Assembly: GCF_023701485.1 (NCBI RefSeq)
Contig: NZ_JAMQBK010000012.1
Location: forward strand, 62,001-126,000
Reading direction: 5' to 3'
DNA length: 64,000 nt
Source: Aporhodopirellula aestuarii
Lineage (GTDB): Bacteria; Planctomycetota; Planctomycetia; Pirellulales; Pirellulaceae
Part shown: positions 8,648-18,159 of the stretch, piece after piece
How positions within the stretch are numbered: the stretch's first letter is position 1
How the letters are laid out: every line of letters begins with the position of its first letter
Position numbers and translations under genes: made by a program
The notes under the pieces: generated by a model
Database searches by the model: none
Seen by the model: the letters and a program-made list of their open reading frames with translations, nothing else
What the model was told of the DNA's origin: nothing

Positions 8648-9183
8648 AAGCGTTCGGACTGACTTTCCTATTCGTCATCGCTACCGTGCCCCTTTGGGAC
8701 GTGTGGGCCGATGAACCGACCGAATCGTCTGCGGTGGCGTCCGGAGGAATCCAGGCGGCGACCACTGTTGCTGAAGCACGAGCACGAGCGATGCTGTTGC
8801 ACGAATCCATTCGTGGAACGTTGCAGGTGGTCCACCGTGATTTCTTTGACGAAGACAATACGCATGCGATTCCCTCCGCGTCGCTAGAGGATGTCTTCGA
8901 TGAACTGGCCAACAGTTATGACGTCAAACTCAAGTGGTTGATTGTGGAAACGGATCTCATCAATGTGGATCACCAGCCCAAAGATGAATTCGAGCGACGG
9001 GCGGTTACGGCGCTCAAGGACGGCGAGCCAAGGTTTGAATCGGTCGAGGCGGCACGTTATCGATTCGCCGGTCCGATTCGCTTGGCGTCGCAATGTTTGA
9101 AGTGTCACGTCAGGCATCGAACCGATACCGAAGCGCGAACGGCGGGATTGTCGATTTCAATGCCTCTGAAACGAGAGCGTTAG
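8644..9183 (+). CDS. DUF3365-type secreted c-haem protein
   Basis: The 179-residue protein begins with a signal peptide (hydrophobic to about residue 20, cleavage near VWADEP). It ends with a single c-type haem motif, CLKCH at 151-155, directly after the conserved RFAGPIRL stretch typical of DUF3365 (Tll0287-like) haem proteins. Family members are periplasmic haem or redox-sensing domains. The four-base overlap with the nitronate monooxygenase gene indicates one transcript. A role as electron donor, or as a sensor of the same stress, is only inferred. Confidence 0.8.
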   Translation: MKAFGLTFLFVIATVPLWDVWADEPTESSAVASGGIQAATTVAEARARAMLLHESIRGTLQVVHRDFFDEDNTHAIPSASLEDVFDELANSYDVKLKWLIVETDLINVDHQPKDEFERRAVTALKDGEPRFESVEAARYRFAGPIRLASQCLKCHVRHRTDTEARTAGLSISMPLKRER

Positions 9184-9255
9184 CACGTGGTGTTCTGTCG
9201 CCGCCGATTGTTGATGCGTGGTCGCGTGCGAAGATCAATTCCGTTGACGCTCGTC

Positions 9256-10335
9256 TTAGTACGCTGAAGTGGCCGCTTCGCTCGCGCTGATCTGCCAACG
9301 GCCGGCCATCAATTCGGCGATCGGTTTGGTGACTTCAATTCGCTGCAGCATGATTCGCATCGCTGCGGTAATCGGAGTTGCCAGGAACATACCGACAACG
9401 CCCCACATCATCCCCCAGAACATCAGTGCCACAAGAATCGTCACGGGGTGCAGGTCTGAGGAGTTACCCATCAACTTGGGTTCCACCAAATTGCCGCTGA
9501 GCAGCTGAATCAATCCTGTCACGGCGATCACCGAAACCATCCACAGAATGCTGGCGTTGGGATCGAGCAAGATCAGCGGGATTGGCAGTAGGCTTGCGAC
9601 AATCGGCCCGATGTTGGGAACAAAATTCAACAGGAACGCGAGGACTCCGAAGGTAAACGCCATCGGTACACCGAACAGGTATAGCGTCGCCCCGAAGGCT
9701 GCTCCGGTGAATATGGAAATGACGGTTTTCAGCGACAGGTACGATCTGACTTGTTGATCGATTTCTCTCGCCATTGATCCTGAGTCGCCGATGGTTGGTG
9801 TTCCGATCAGGAGAAAGAACACATAGATCAACACAATCGCACTGGTGGAGATCAAGCCGATGAGAGCTTGCGAGAGGAGTGTGATTCCGTCTCGGACAAA
9901 AATGTCAATGAAGTCACTGGCATCATCCGCTGCGGTCTGAGGGAGCGATTTGGCGTGCGAAGGCACCAGCGACTTGGGTAAGACGACCGAGGCACTCTCC
10001 TCCAAATGATTGACGATCTCTTGAACGCGGGTGCGATACGCTTTCGCGTTCCGCGACAGGTCAACCATCGAAACCCAAATCGCAAAACCGAAAATAATCA
10101 TCGCGAGCAATCCGGCAACGATTGTGATCGCCGCCGCCACCAAGCGGTTCACACCCAGTCGAAGTTCGAGGGCGTTGAGCAGCGGTGTGACGCCGCTGAC
10201 GACAAACAATGCGACGACCAGCGGCACGAGGACCGGGCGGAGCCAATAGATCGAGAACGTCACCAGAACAACGGCAATCACCATCAAGCAGACGGTTTGA
10301 ATTTTTTGCCGATCATATCTGTCAGGGAAGTCCAT
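9256..10335 (-). CDS. AI-2E family transporter (PerM-like)
   Basis: A 359-residue permease of ordinary length for the DUF20/AI-2E family. Hydrophobic helices start at about residue 14 (VCLMVIAVVLVTFSIYWL) and 34, followed by a hydrophilic section (about 80-150) and a C-terminal helix set containing the conserved FVPNIGPIVASLLPIPLIL and the proline-glycine turn in VVGMFLATPI. It lacks the soluble tail of its paralogue at 1661-3610. The substrate is unknown. It converges with the DUF3365 gene, with 72 bp between the two stops. Confidence 0.88.
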   Translation of the reverse strand: MDFPDRYDRQKIQTVCLMVIAVVLVTFSIYWLRPVLVPLVVALFVVSGVTPLLNALELRLGVNRLVAAAITIVAGLLAMIIFGFAIWVSMVDLSRNAKAYRTRVQEIVNHLEESASVVLPKSLVPSHAKSLPQTAADDASDFIDIFVRDGITLLSQALIGLISTSAIVLIYVFFLLIGTPTIGDSGSMAREIDQQVRSYLSLKTVISIFTGAAFGATLYLFGVPMAFTFGVLAFLLNFVPNIGPIVASLLPIPLILLDPNASILWMVSVIAVTGLIQLLSGNLVEPKLMGNSSDLHPVTILVALMFWGMMWGVVGMFLATPITAAMRIMLQRIEVTKPIAELMAGRWQISASEAATSAY

Positions 10336-10571
10336 GCGGGCTCAACCAGAAGGAGAAACGCTACTCGTGTCTGTCGACGCAACCCGTCGAATTCTCGACG
10401 CGACGTAGCGAACAGATTAAGCACACGGGACGATTGCGGCAATCGTCCGTCTCATTTGGGGAGCCGATGGGGGGCGGTGATGCTCGCTGGCATCACACAC
10501 TCAATTGTGGCGGAAACGCGGCGTATCGATGCACCGCCGCGTTGTCGTAGCTTGGTTTGGTCTCTTACCGA

Positions 10572-11294
10572 CTATTTCGAAGCCTCGACCGCGGCCACGA
10601 CGTCGGCAGGTTCGGCGCGTTTGGTGTAGTTCGCGTCCAGGAACGCGTACGTGATCGTGCCCGTGCGGTCGATAACGTAGGTCGCCGACAGAGGTAGCTC
10701 CAGATTATCGTTGCCGTTGTAGCTGCCGATTTTGATTTTGTCGCGGTACGTAGGGACGATCGTTTCGGGGAGTTTGAAGACGAGTCCGTACTTTTGGGCC
10801 AACTCGTTGTCCCGGTCGTGCAGTGCCACCATGCTCAGATCATTCGCTTCGGCGGTTTGTTTGGCCTTTTCGGGTAATTCGGGAGTGAGGACGACGAGCT
10901 GCGCACCGGCGCCTTCGATCGACGTGAGTTCCTTTTCCATTGCGCGAAGTTGCAGGTTGCAGTAAGGGCACCATCCGCCGCGGTACCACATCAAAACCAC
11001 GGGACCCTTCTTCCATAGTGCGCTCAGTTGCACGGTCTCGCCATCCCAGCCACTCAGCGTGGCGTCGATCGCTTGGTCGCCGACTTGTTTGGCGTTTTCT
11101 TCGATGCCGCTCGCTTTGACGGTCGCCATGGCGTCTTTGAACGTCTTCAAAACTTCGGCGGGATAACGGGCGGCTGCACCCGCAGCGGTGGCCTCGAGTT
11201 GCTTGGCCAGCGGTCCAGCGGTTTCTTGGGCGCTGACGGCAAGTGGCGTGGATACCAGCGAAGCGAGCATGACGAGTTGGATTGTTCTAAGCAT
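10572..11294 (-). CDS. Secreted peroxiredoxin-like (AhpC/TSA, thioredoxin-fold) protein
   Basis: The 240-residue product has an N-terminal signal peptide (LVMLASLVSTPLAVSAQ) and a thioredoxin-like fold with GGWCPYC (Cys109, Cys112), the arrangement of the AhpC/TSA 'peroxiredoxin-like' family. It is expected to reduce peroxides or disulfides in the periplasm. The ATG at 11294 is preferred, as the start at 11360 places 22 charged residues before the signal. A dead thioredoxin gene lies immediately upstream in the opposite orientation, so a former redox partner may have been lost. Confidence 0.83.
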   Translation of the reverse strand: MLRTIQLVMLASLVSTPLAVSAQETAGPLAKQLEATAAGAAARYPAEVLKTFKDAMATVKASGIEENAKQVGDQAIDATLSGWDGETVQLSALWKKGPVVLMWYRGGWCPYCNLQLRAMEKELTSIEGAGAQLVVLTPELPEKAKQTAEANDLSMVALHDRDNELAQKYGLVFKLPETIVPTYRDKIKIGSYNGNDNLELPLSATYVIDRTGTITYAFLDANYTKRAEPADVVAAVEASK

Positions 11295-11428
11295 TTTGGG
11301 GCTTTGGTGAGGGCTATCAATTGGGAACCGGAAATGGATGCGTGCGAGGTAAGAAACCATCGCGACGTCGCGTCTGAAGGTCCGTAGCGAGTCAATTTCT
11401 TAATCAAATACTCAACGAGAAACTTCAG

Positions 11429-11744
11429 ATGTCTGCAAAAAGTGTCAACGACCGAACGTTCCACGCGGAAGTGCTTGAATCGTCTATACCGGTTTGGGGC
11501 GATTTCTAGGCAGCGTGGTGTGGCCCTTTTCGCATGATGGGGCCTCTCGTCGACGAATTAACCGAAGAGTTGGGTGACGGAGTACGCATCGTAAAGGTAA
11601 ATGTTGACGAAGCGTCTCAAACCGCCACGAAATATGGTATTCCGTCGATACCGACCTTCGCGGTTGTTTAAAGAGGGGGAAATTGTCACTCAGGTGAGTG
11701 GGGTGTTGCCGAAAGAAACGCTTCGCGAGGCGGTCGGTGCCTAA
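11429..11744 (+). pseudogene. Thioredoxin, inactivated
   Basis: Read through its lesions this is a full-length thioredoxin: MSAKSVNDRTFHAEVLESS, then DF-stop-AAWCGPFRM, then the conserved VRIVKVNVDE and YGIPSIPTF, and after a frameshift LFKEGEIVTQVSG to a stop at 11744. Three lesions are visible: the tryptophan before the active site is now a TAG stop, the second active-site cysteine (CGPC) is phenylalanine (CGPF), and one base is missing or extra near 11670, just after AVV. A ribosome-binding-like GAGAAA still precedes the ATG. Nonsense plus catalytic mutation plus frameshift makes a sequencing error unlikely as the whole explanation. Confidence 0.85.
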
Positions 11745-12034
11745 ACAGGCAGGCGGGAATCATTGGGCAGAATCCTACCGGCCGTTTGGGCGTTCACTTG
11801 GGCTGCTAAACCTTGTAAGACGCGGGAACGGAGGGACACAAAACGTCGATCATCATTTTTTTCGAGTCAATGCCTGAAAATTTTGGATGTGCGAGGGGAC
11901 GCTCCGAATTGACTCGCGGGAGGTTATCATAGGCTCCGCTGAGCGATCTCAATTGGATTGTCAGACACATCGCAGCATCCTCGCGGTCTCAGCACACGCG
12001 TTCACCTTTGGCTCAATTATTGATTGATGGCGGT

Positions 12035-12982
12035 ATGACGAAACAATTCACATTCCAATTTGTGCACCCCACGTTCGTTTCACGACAACCCGTTGCCCTG
12101 CGTTTGGCGACGTTCGCAGTGCTGACGGTACTGTCGTTGCCGCCGTTCTTCACTGCCAGGATTGTTGCCGCTCAAGACGCCGCGTCCGAAACCAATGCAG
12201 ATGGAAAGGCTTCGGCTGAGAAGAATGAACCGGCGTATCCGTTAGCGGTTGCGGTCGACGGCGAGGATGTTTACTGCGTCGATCTCGATCTGCCAGGTGT
12301 TTGGGTGGCGGGTGAAGCTCGCGAGCTGTTTTCACGCGGTTCTAAGTTTCTTCGCAAGCCGATGAACCGACCGCGGTGCATTGTGATGCATCCTGGCGGT
12401 GGTGTTTTGGTGGGGGATTCGGCAACCCGCGAAGTTTACAAAATAGATAGCACGGGTGCTGAACCGGTTGGGCTGACCGATGGGCACATTGGGATTCCGA
12501 TGGCGCTGGCGATCGATGCGGACGGCAAAATGTTGTACGTCGGCGATGCGGAAAAACGTGCCACATTTCGATTGCCGATTGAAGGCGGAAAACCGGAATT
12601 GGTCGCACGGGTCAACGCTCGAGGATTGGCCTTTGATGACGATGGGAACCTGTGGGCTGTGACGCCTGATGCGGTTGCGATCGTGCGGATCAATGTCAAA
12701 ACCAAGGCAGTGGATGAAGTCGTCACCGGACGGCCGTACCAATATCCCAACGGGCTCTGTTGGGCCGGAGATCACGGTTACGTGACGGACGGATACGGCA
12801 AATGTATCTGGAGGTTTACCGCCGATGGGAAGACGGAAAAGTGGTATGAAGGCGAGCCGTTGGTCGGACCCGTCGGTATTGCGGTCACGAGCGATTCATT
12901 GTTCGTCGCCGATCCCAAGCAGAAACAGGTCTTTCAGTTTGACCGCGAATCGAAAGAGTACAAAACCCGGTTGGGACGTTGA
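12035..12982 (+). CDS. Secreted NHL/SMP-30-like beta-propeller protein
   Basis: The 315-residue product has a signal region (hydrophobic segment at about residues 23-45, RLATFAVLTVLSLPPFF) and then repeated strand units with the NHL/SMP-30 pattern: NRPRCIVMHPGGGVLVGDS, PMALAIDADGKMLYVGD, GLAFDDDGNLWAV and GPVGIAVTSDSLFVADP. It is likely a periplasmic six-bladed propeller that binds or hydrolyses a small ligand; the function is unknown. The ATG at 12035 is used. The 3' end is unusual: the last codons and the TGA lie inside the left end of the repeat element at 12973, so insertion of that element set the present C-terminus. Confidence 0.75.
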   Translation: MTKQFTFQFVHPTFVSRQPVALRLATFAVLTVLSLPPFFTARIVAAQDAASETNADGKASAEKNEPAYPLAVAVDGEDVYCVDLDLPGVWVAGEARELFSRGSKFLRKPMNRPRCIVMHPGGGVLVGDSATREVYKIDSTGAEPVGLTDGHIGIPMALAIDADGKMLYVGDAEKRATFRLPIEGGKPELVARVNARGLAFDDDGNLWAVTPDAVAIVRINVKTKAVDEVVTGRPYQYPNGLCWAGDHGYVTDGYGKCIWRFTADGKTEKWYEGEPLVGPVGIAVTSDSLFVADPKQKQVFQFDRESKEYKTRLGR

Positions 12983-13095
12983 TTGTTTAAGTGCTCTTTT
13001 TAACAAAACGGCGTGAGCCGTCCGGTAATGCAAGACCGGACGGCTCGCGCCGTTCCGCTACTTTTCAAATCACGCAGTAATTAAATCGACGTCCG
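12973..13095. repeat. MITE-like palindromic element, copy 2, overlapping a gene end
   Basis: This is the second copy of the element at 574-695: left end GGGACGTTGATT, right end AAATCGACGTCC, and a central perfect-looking hairpin at 13008-13053 (ACGGCGTGAGCCGTCCGGT pairing with its near-complement across 8 nt). The motif GGTTG occurs just outside both ends and may be a 5-bp target duplication. The hairpin sits between converging genes and can act as a bidirectional terminator. Confidence 0.75.
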
Positions 13096-13127
13096 GTTGT
13101 AGGACGTTCGCGGACGACAATTGCGAG

Positions 13128-15005
13128 TCAGTCGCTTGCAGGAGCAATGCCGTTGCCTTGCGTAAGCGTGATGGTTTGATCGATCGCATCGACTTCGAAT
13201 TGTTCGGACGAGCCGCCGGGCCAAGTCACGGTGATCGAGTCGACTTGGGACGTCGACCCCAATCCAAACGTGAGTGTCTTTTCACACTGGCTCAAGTAGC
13301 TTCGCGTTGGCATGACGGTACGCGTGAGGGTGCGGTCTCCGAGGGGAAGTTCGGCGATCGCCCCGATGGCATCTCGGTTGCACTCGCTGCCCTGCAGGTT
13401 GATGCGTAGGAAGTGATGTTGCGTCTGTTGGTCGTTTCGAAAGACGGCGGGACGCGAATGACTCGTTGAGATGACAACGTCTTGATCGCCGTCGCCATCG
13501 AAGTCCGCGAAGGCAGCCCCCCGTCCCACGATGGGCTTGTAGAAATCCTTGCCGACATTGGATTCCTCAACCAAGACCAACTCGGTCTTGGCCTCACGTC
13601 CCGCATTCCAAAACAGTTGTGGTGATTGTTCGTATCGCTGGGTCGCTTGGGTTTTAGCGATTTCCTCTTCGAGATGCCCGTTCGCGCCGAGCACATCGAG
13701 CCGCCCGTCCAAATCGACGTCAATGAAGAACAGTCCGAACGTAAGCCCTTTTCGTGTCGGCGGTCCGAAGCCGGTGTACATTGCCGCGTCAATGAACTGG
13801 CTGCGATCGGGCCGAGTCATGTAGAGCGCACTTGCTTCGTTGGCGAAGTTACCGATGCCGATTGCGAGCGTGCCGTCATCGCGGAACGCGGCCGTGTCAA
13901 TTCCCATCGCACCGCGCGCGTTGCCCGTACTGCGGTCGAACGCGATCCCCGACAACCGTCCAATTTCCGAAAACGTTCCGTCTTTATTGTTCTCAAACAA
14001 GAAGTTTCGCACGGTGTCGTTTGCAACCAGAATGTCGATCCAACCGTCGCGATTGACATCCACGGGAGCGAGGCCCATCGCCTTGCCGAGAGGGACGTCG
14101 GTGTTGTCATTGCGTATTTGGATGCCGGCGGACGCGGATACGTCTTCGAAAGAACCATCTCCCCGGTTCTTGTACAGGTATGAAAACGTACCTGCAAACG
14201 CGCGTGGAGGGCCGTACGCCCGGGTCTCGCCGTCGAGCGTGAAGTCTTGGCTGAGATCGTTCTCTTTGCTCCACGACACGTAGTTGCAGACGAAAAGGTC
14301 CAGTAGCCCGTCGTTGTCGTAGTCAAAAAATCCGCAGCTCGTACTCCAAGCGTCATCGGCACCTCCCACGCCCGACTCGGCCGTCACATCACTGAATACG
14401 CCGCCATCGTTGCGGAACATGCGATTGGTTCCGACTGCGGAGAGGAATACGTCGCAATCACCGTCGTTGTCATAGTCGCCTACGGCAACGCCCATTCCGT
14501 AAAGAGTGACGTCGAGGCCTGTTTGTTCAGAAACATCAGAGAAGTGAAAGTCACCGTCGCCGGCCAGCAGTTGGCAGGGCGAAGGTTCATCATGGCGGTC
14601 ATCCCACGGCCAATAGCAGGAATTGACCAACAGGAGATCTTGATGTCCGTCGTTGTTGAAATCGAGTGCCGCGACACCGCTGCCCATGGTCTCAGGCAGC
14701 AAGCGATCGCCATAGCGGCCGGACTGGTGCGTGAAATCGATTCCGCTTTCGTCCCCGACTTCGGTCATCACGAGTGAGGGGATCGTAACATCGTTAATCT
14801 CGCGGACTTCCGGAAGCGTGACTTCCGTCTCGATCGACTGCTGCGTCTGTTTGCTCATATTCAGGTAAACAACAAACGCGAGGACGGGGACCCCTACCAC
14901 AGCGAAAAGAATCAAGGATCCTCGCAGCGCGGTACCGATCACCGCATCATTTTCCACGTCAGGGTGATCGTCGGCGAGTTCGTGAGAGGGTGGCAATTCG
15001 GTCAT
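13128..15005 (-). CDS. CRTAC1-family protein (FG-GAP repeats, ASPIC/UnbV C-terminus)
   Basis: The 625-residue protein has one transmembrane helix near the N-terminus (about residues 30-48, LILFAVVGVPVLAFVVYL) and an extracytoplasmic series of FG-GAP/VCBS repeats with calcium-loop patterns: ALDFNNDGHQDLLLVN, VGDYDNDGDCDVFLS, FFDYDNDGLLDLFVCN, FIDVDLDGRLDVLGANG and FADFDGDGDQDVVIS. The end (VTWPGGSSEQFEV) is the ASPIC/UnbV module. CRTAC1 proteins are beta-propellers of unclear function. It lies downstream of a multihaem cytochrome and a giant FG-GAP protein on the same strand (116 and 269 bp gaps), so the three probably work together at the cell envelope. Confidence 0.87.
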   Translation of the reverse strand: MTELPPSHELADDHPDVENDAVIGTALRGSLILFAVVGVPVLAFVVYLNMSKQTQQSIETEVTLPEVREINDVTIPSLVMTEVGDESGIDFTHQSGRYGDRLLPETMGSGVAALDFNNDGHQDLLLVNSCYWPWDDRHDEPSPCQLLAGDGDFHFSDVSEQTGLDVTLYGMGVAVGDYDNDGDCDVFLSAVGTNRMFRNDGGVFSDVTAESGVGGADDAWSTSCGFFDYDNDGLLDLFVCNYVSWSKENDLSQDFTLDGETRAYGPPRAFAGTFSYLYKNRGDGSFEDVSASAGIQIRNDNTDVPLGKAMGLAPVDVNRDGWIDILVANDTVRNFLFENNKDGTFSEIGRLSGIAFDRSTGNARGAMGIDTAAFRDDGTLAIGIGNFANEASALYMTRPDRSQFIDAAMYTGFGPPTRKGLTFGLFFIDVDLDGRLDVLGANGHLEEEIAKTQATQRYEQSPQLFWNAGREAKTELVLVEESNVGKDFYKPIVGRGAAFADFDGDGDQDVVISTSHSRPAVFRNDQQTQHHFLRINLQGSECNRDAIGAIAELPLGDRTLTRTVMPTRSYLSQCEKTLTFGLGSTSQVDSITVTWPGGSSEQFEVDAIDQTITLTQGNGIAPASD

Positions 15006-15121
15006 GCGATTATCTATCGGTGGAGTTTTGTTCTTGCGTCGAATAAAAGGCGAGGACGCAAGCCAATCGTGATTTGTTCAAGCAAGTCAGACGCCGTATC
15101 CAATCACGCAAATATCTTGGC

Positions 15122-17890
15122 TCAGGGAGCTAGATCATAGATGACAAGGGCTTCGGCGGCGTGGTTGGCGGCGGGATATCTTCGACGCGCCGCCGGGATT
15201 GCAACCTCTGCCGCGTTGTCATCGGGCTTAAATTTGGCGTGAAGCGTTCTGTGATACTGTTCCTTTTCGCCGTCCCCACTCCACGCAAAAATTTCCGCGA
15301 GATTCGCGTGAGCGGTCACGTTTTCTGAGTCGATTTCCAATACCTTCTCGAAGTGCCTTTGGGCTTCGGCGAGAAGATCACGAGAGGCTGCTTCGTCGCC
15401 CTGCACTTCTGCACGCTGGGCCAAATCGATGAGGGTTAAGCCGAGTTCGTTTCGCACTTCGTAGTCGAGTGAAAAGTCGAAACCGCGTTCAACGATTTTG
15501 GTTTCGAGGACGTTTCGGAGCGATTCCGCGGCGGTGTCAAGGTTTCCTTGTTGTCGATTGACGATCCCGCTCAGCCAACTGTGTGTCCATGATGGAGGGA
15601 GAGGATCCATCGTGGCGGCGCGATGCAGCGATTCGGTGGCACCGTCGAGATCTCCTTCAGCGAATTGTACACGCGCCAGGTTGAGAGGCCCGTCAAAGCG
15701 ACCCAGTTCCTCGACGGCGTGAAACGCTTCGGCTGCCTGTTTGAGTTCCGCCTTCCCTTTGAGCAGCATGCCGATTCCGTAATCGTTCCAGCGTTGCCAT
15801 AGCGGGAAGGAGTCGGTGTCGGCAGAGTCAGATGGATCTTCATCAACTTCGTCAAAAACCAGTACGAGTTTGTCGCTGGCGATCTCAACAATTGGCAGAT
15901 CATTCGGGTCACCGGGACGGCCCAAGTTAAGTTTGTCGCGTTCGGGGTCGCGGTCGCGGCGGATGTAGTCGAGGTATTCGGTGTCAAACTTCCGGTATAG
16001 CAGTTTGGCTGAAATCTCGATCGGCTCGTTCGAGTCCGACGGCGTGGTCAGCCGGTAGTGGACGGTCTGGCCAGCCCCTGGAGGAATTTGGTGGCTGTAC
16101 AGCGGAGTGAATATGTCCTGGGCGTTGCGACGGTTGATGCGATTGCCTTCTCGATCCAGCATGAACGTATTGACGAAATGAGAATCAGGATAGACCGCTT
16201 CCCGTTCGTCGCGATGCCCGCTGCGACCGATCACTTTGCCCGACTGCGTGGCGGTCAACTCGATCCAGATTTCGTTCGAATCCGTTGTTCCTTGCGTAAA
16301 GTGGTGCCCGAGCTTCATCGTCCGCAAAACAGTTTCGATGAGGTATGTTTCTCCCGGGGCGATTTGCGTGCGATCGCCCAACGGTGCGACCAGTTCGCCG
16401 CTAACGGACCCGCCCTGCCTTAATCCGAAGAGATCAACACGCAGCGTGCCTTGCAAGTATTCGCGATGTTTCTCAACGCCTTCGGAATCGCCCATCCAAT
16501 AAGCGAGCGCCGTATTGGCACTCGGGAAAAAGTGACTGTGGACGCCAAGACGGCCGAGTTCGTCCATGTACTTAGCACCGAACTCGTCGGTGGCGAGCGC
16601 CGGCATATGGCATTCGTTGCAGTTGGTTTGAGCTTTGGGCGGGTAATAGAAACTACGTGCACCGTGGCCCGAAACCCCGGATAGCAAATAGCTGTCGTAG
16701 TGGTTTTGTCCGCGAAGGAATTCCTTGTAGTTGGTCACTTCACCGGGCAGAGAGACTTTGTGGCATACGCTGCAGAATTCCGCTTCCTTATGAAACGGTT
16801 TCAACATTTCGTGCTTGTGGAAGGTCGGCTTGGCTTTGACCATCAACGAATTCAATTCTTGCAAGAGCGGGTTGTCGCTGTAGGCAAACGGGTAATGCTC
16901 CGGTTCAGCGATGGTGTAGTCTGCATTGCCGACGTTACTGTTGACTGACTGGATGGAGTGACAGACGACGCAGGTCAGTCCCGCGTGTGCCGTCGGGTTA
17001 TCGACATCGTCGTAGTTCGGATCATCAAACTCGCCCGAGAAAAACGGCACCGGATCGTGGCAGCCGGCACACCAGCGTGAGGCTTGGACGGATCCCATTC
17101 GTTCGAGGGAAACTTGCCGCGTTTCTCGCACCGATGCACGGTAGGCCGGGTTGTTGAAACTGCTCAGGCGGTGTGCGCTGTGGAATGCTGACTTGGAAAG
17201 ATCCGCGTGGCAGCGCAGGCAGTAATCGTCGTTCATCAGCGTTTCGGCGGCGATGAATTTTCCAGTGGTGGTGCGAGCCAATGACGGTTGAAAATACTTC
17301 TCGCCCTGAAGCGGCGCTTTGCCATCGCTGATACGAGGATCGGAAGCTTGGAACGCGACCATCGCGGCAACGATGACTGTGATCGCGAGGACAACGCGTT
17401 TCCCAATATCCCACTTGATCCGAGGACCCACCAAGCGGTGCAGCCAATACAACCAAATCACGGCCAGCGGGGCGATGAGGTGTGCCCAATACACGAAACT
17501 CCGACTGGTGGGATCCACGATCGCGATCGATCCCACACGCATGAGGAGCAGACCCGTTACCAAGATCGCGATCGCGACGGCAAAGAGTGCGTATCCGATC
17601 TTCACAGCGCGGCGGTTTCGGCGCTTGCGACTGCGGACCATGTGCAACAAACCAAACCCGATCGTTGGAACGATCAACAACAGTCCCAATCCGAGGTGCA
17701 CCAAAAACATCAATTGGTAGAAGTGGTCCTCGTAGATTCGCCCGGTAAAGTGTTGCAGCCAAGTGATCGCGGTGAGGTAGAGTCCGTTGGCCAGCAAAAC
17801 ACCAAACAGGATCAACACCAAGTGCAAGACGAGTCGTAGGCGGGGAGTAACTGGGCGAATGGGCGGTTTGGGCGAGGCAGCAGTGGGCAT
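15122..17890 (-). CDS. Membrane multihaem cytochrome c with TPR domain
   Basis: The 922-residue protein combines three parts. (1) Five transmembrane helices in residues ~18-180, with histidines in or next to helices (His23, His65, His83, His137, His151) that could ligate b-type haems. (2) A periplasmic region with five CxxCH sites: CLRCH 224, CAGCH 274, CVVCH 307, CSVCH 373 and CNECH 424, followed by a beta-rich section. (3) C-terminal TPR helices from about 690 to 900. The arrangement suggests a quinol-linked electron conduit from the membrane to extracytoplasmic partners held by the TPRs. The b-haem idea is inference. No catalytic module is recognised. It sits between two FG-GAP proteins in a likely operon. 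Confidence 0.85.
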   Translation of the reverse strand: MPTAASPKPPIRPVTPRLRLVLHLVLILFGVLLANGLYLTAITWLQHFTGRIYEDHFYQLMFLVHLGLGLLLIVPTIGFGLLHMVRSRKRRNRRAVKIGYALFAVAIAILVTGLLLMRVGSIAIVDPTSRSFVYWAHLIAPLAVIWLYWLHRLVGPRIKWDIGKRVVLAITVIVAAMVAFQASDPRISDGKAPLQGEKYFQPSLARTTTGKFIAAETLMNDDYCLRCHADLSKSAFHSAHRLSSFNNPAYRASVRETRQVSLERMGSVQASRWCAGCHDPVPFFSGEFDDPNYDDVDNPTAHAGLTCVVCHSIQSVNSNVGNADYTIAEPEHYPFAYSDNPLLQELNSLMVKAKPTFHKHEMLKPFHKEAEFCSVCHKVSLPGEVTNYKEFLRGQNHYDSYLLSGVSGHGARSFYYPPKAQTNCNECHMPALATDEFGAKYMDELGRLGVHSHFFPSANTALAYWMGDSEGVEKHREYLQGTLRVDLFGLRQGGSVSGELVAPLGDRTQIAPGETYLIETVLRTMKLGHHFTQGTTDSNEIWIELTATQSGKVIGRSGHRDEREAVYPDSHFVNTFMLDREGNRINRRNAQDIFTPLYSHQIPPGAGQTVHYRLTTPSDSNEPIEISAKLLYRKFDTEYLDYIRRDRDPERDKLNLGRPGDPNDLPIVEIASDKLVLVFDEVDEDPSDSADTDSFPLWQRWNDYGIGMLLKGKAELKQAAEAFHAVEELGRFDGPLNLARVQFAEGDLDGATESLHRAATMDPLPPSWTHSWLSGIVNRQQGNLDTAAESLRNVLETKIVERGFDFSLDYEVRNELGLTLIDLAQRAEVQGDEAASRDLLAEAQRHFEKVLEIDSENVTAHANLAEIFAWSGDGEKEQYHRTLHAKFKPDDNAAEVAIPAARRRYPAANHAAEALVIYDLAP

Positions 17891-18159
17891 TGATCTGGAA
17901 TACTAATGATGAATGGCGATCAACTGCTAGGGCTCATTCCGCTGACCGTCTGGCGTTGGATCCCATTTGAGATGACAGAGATTTTCGACGAATTGCGGGG
18001 CAATCCTCAACGCATGCAGATGGCGCATGATGGAGCCAGCGCTACAGAAAACATTCTGTTTTCGAGTTGGGGGGACGTTTCGAATGGAGGCGGGAAATCG
18101 TTGCCCCCAATTTAACCGATATCTCGCCTTTGATATGTCCATTTGCGTTCGCGAAGATG

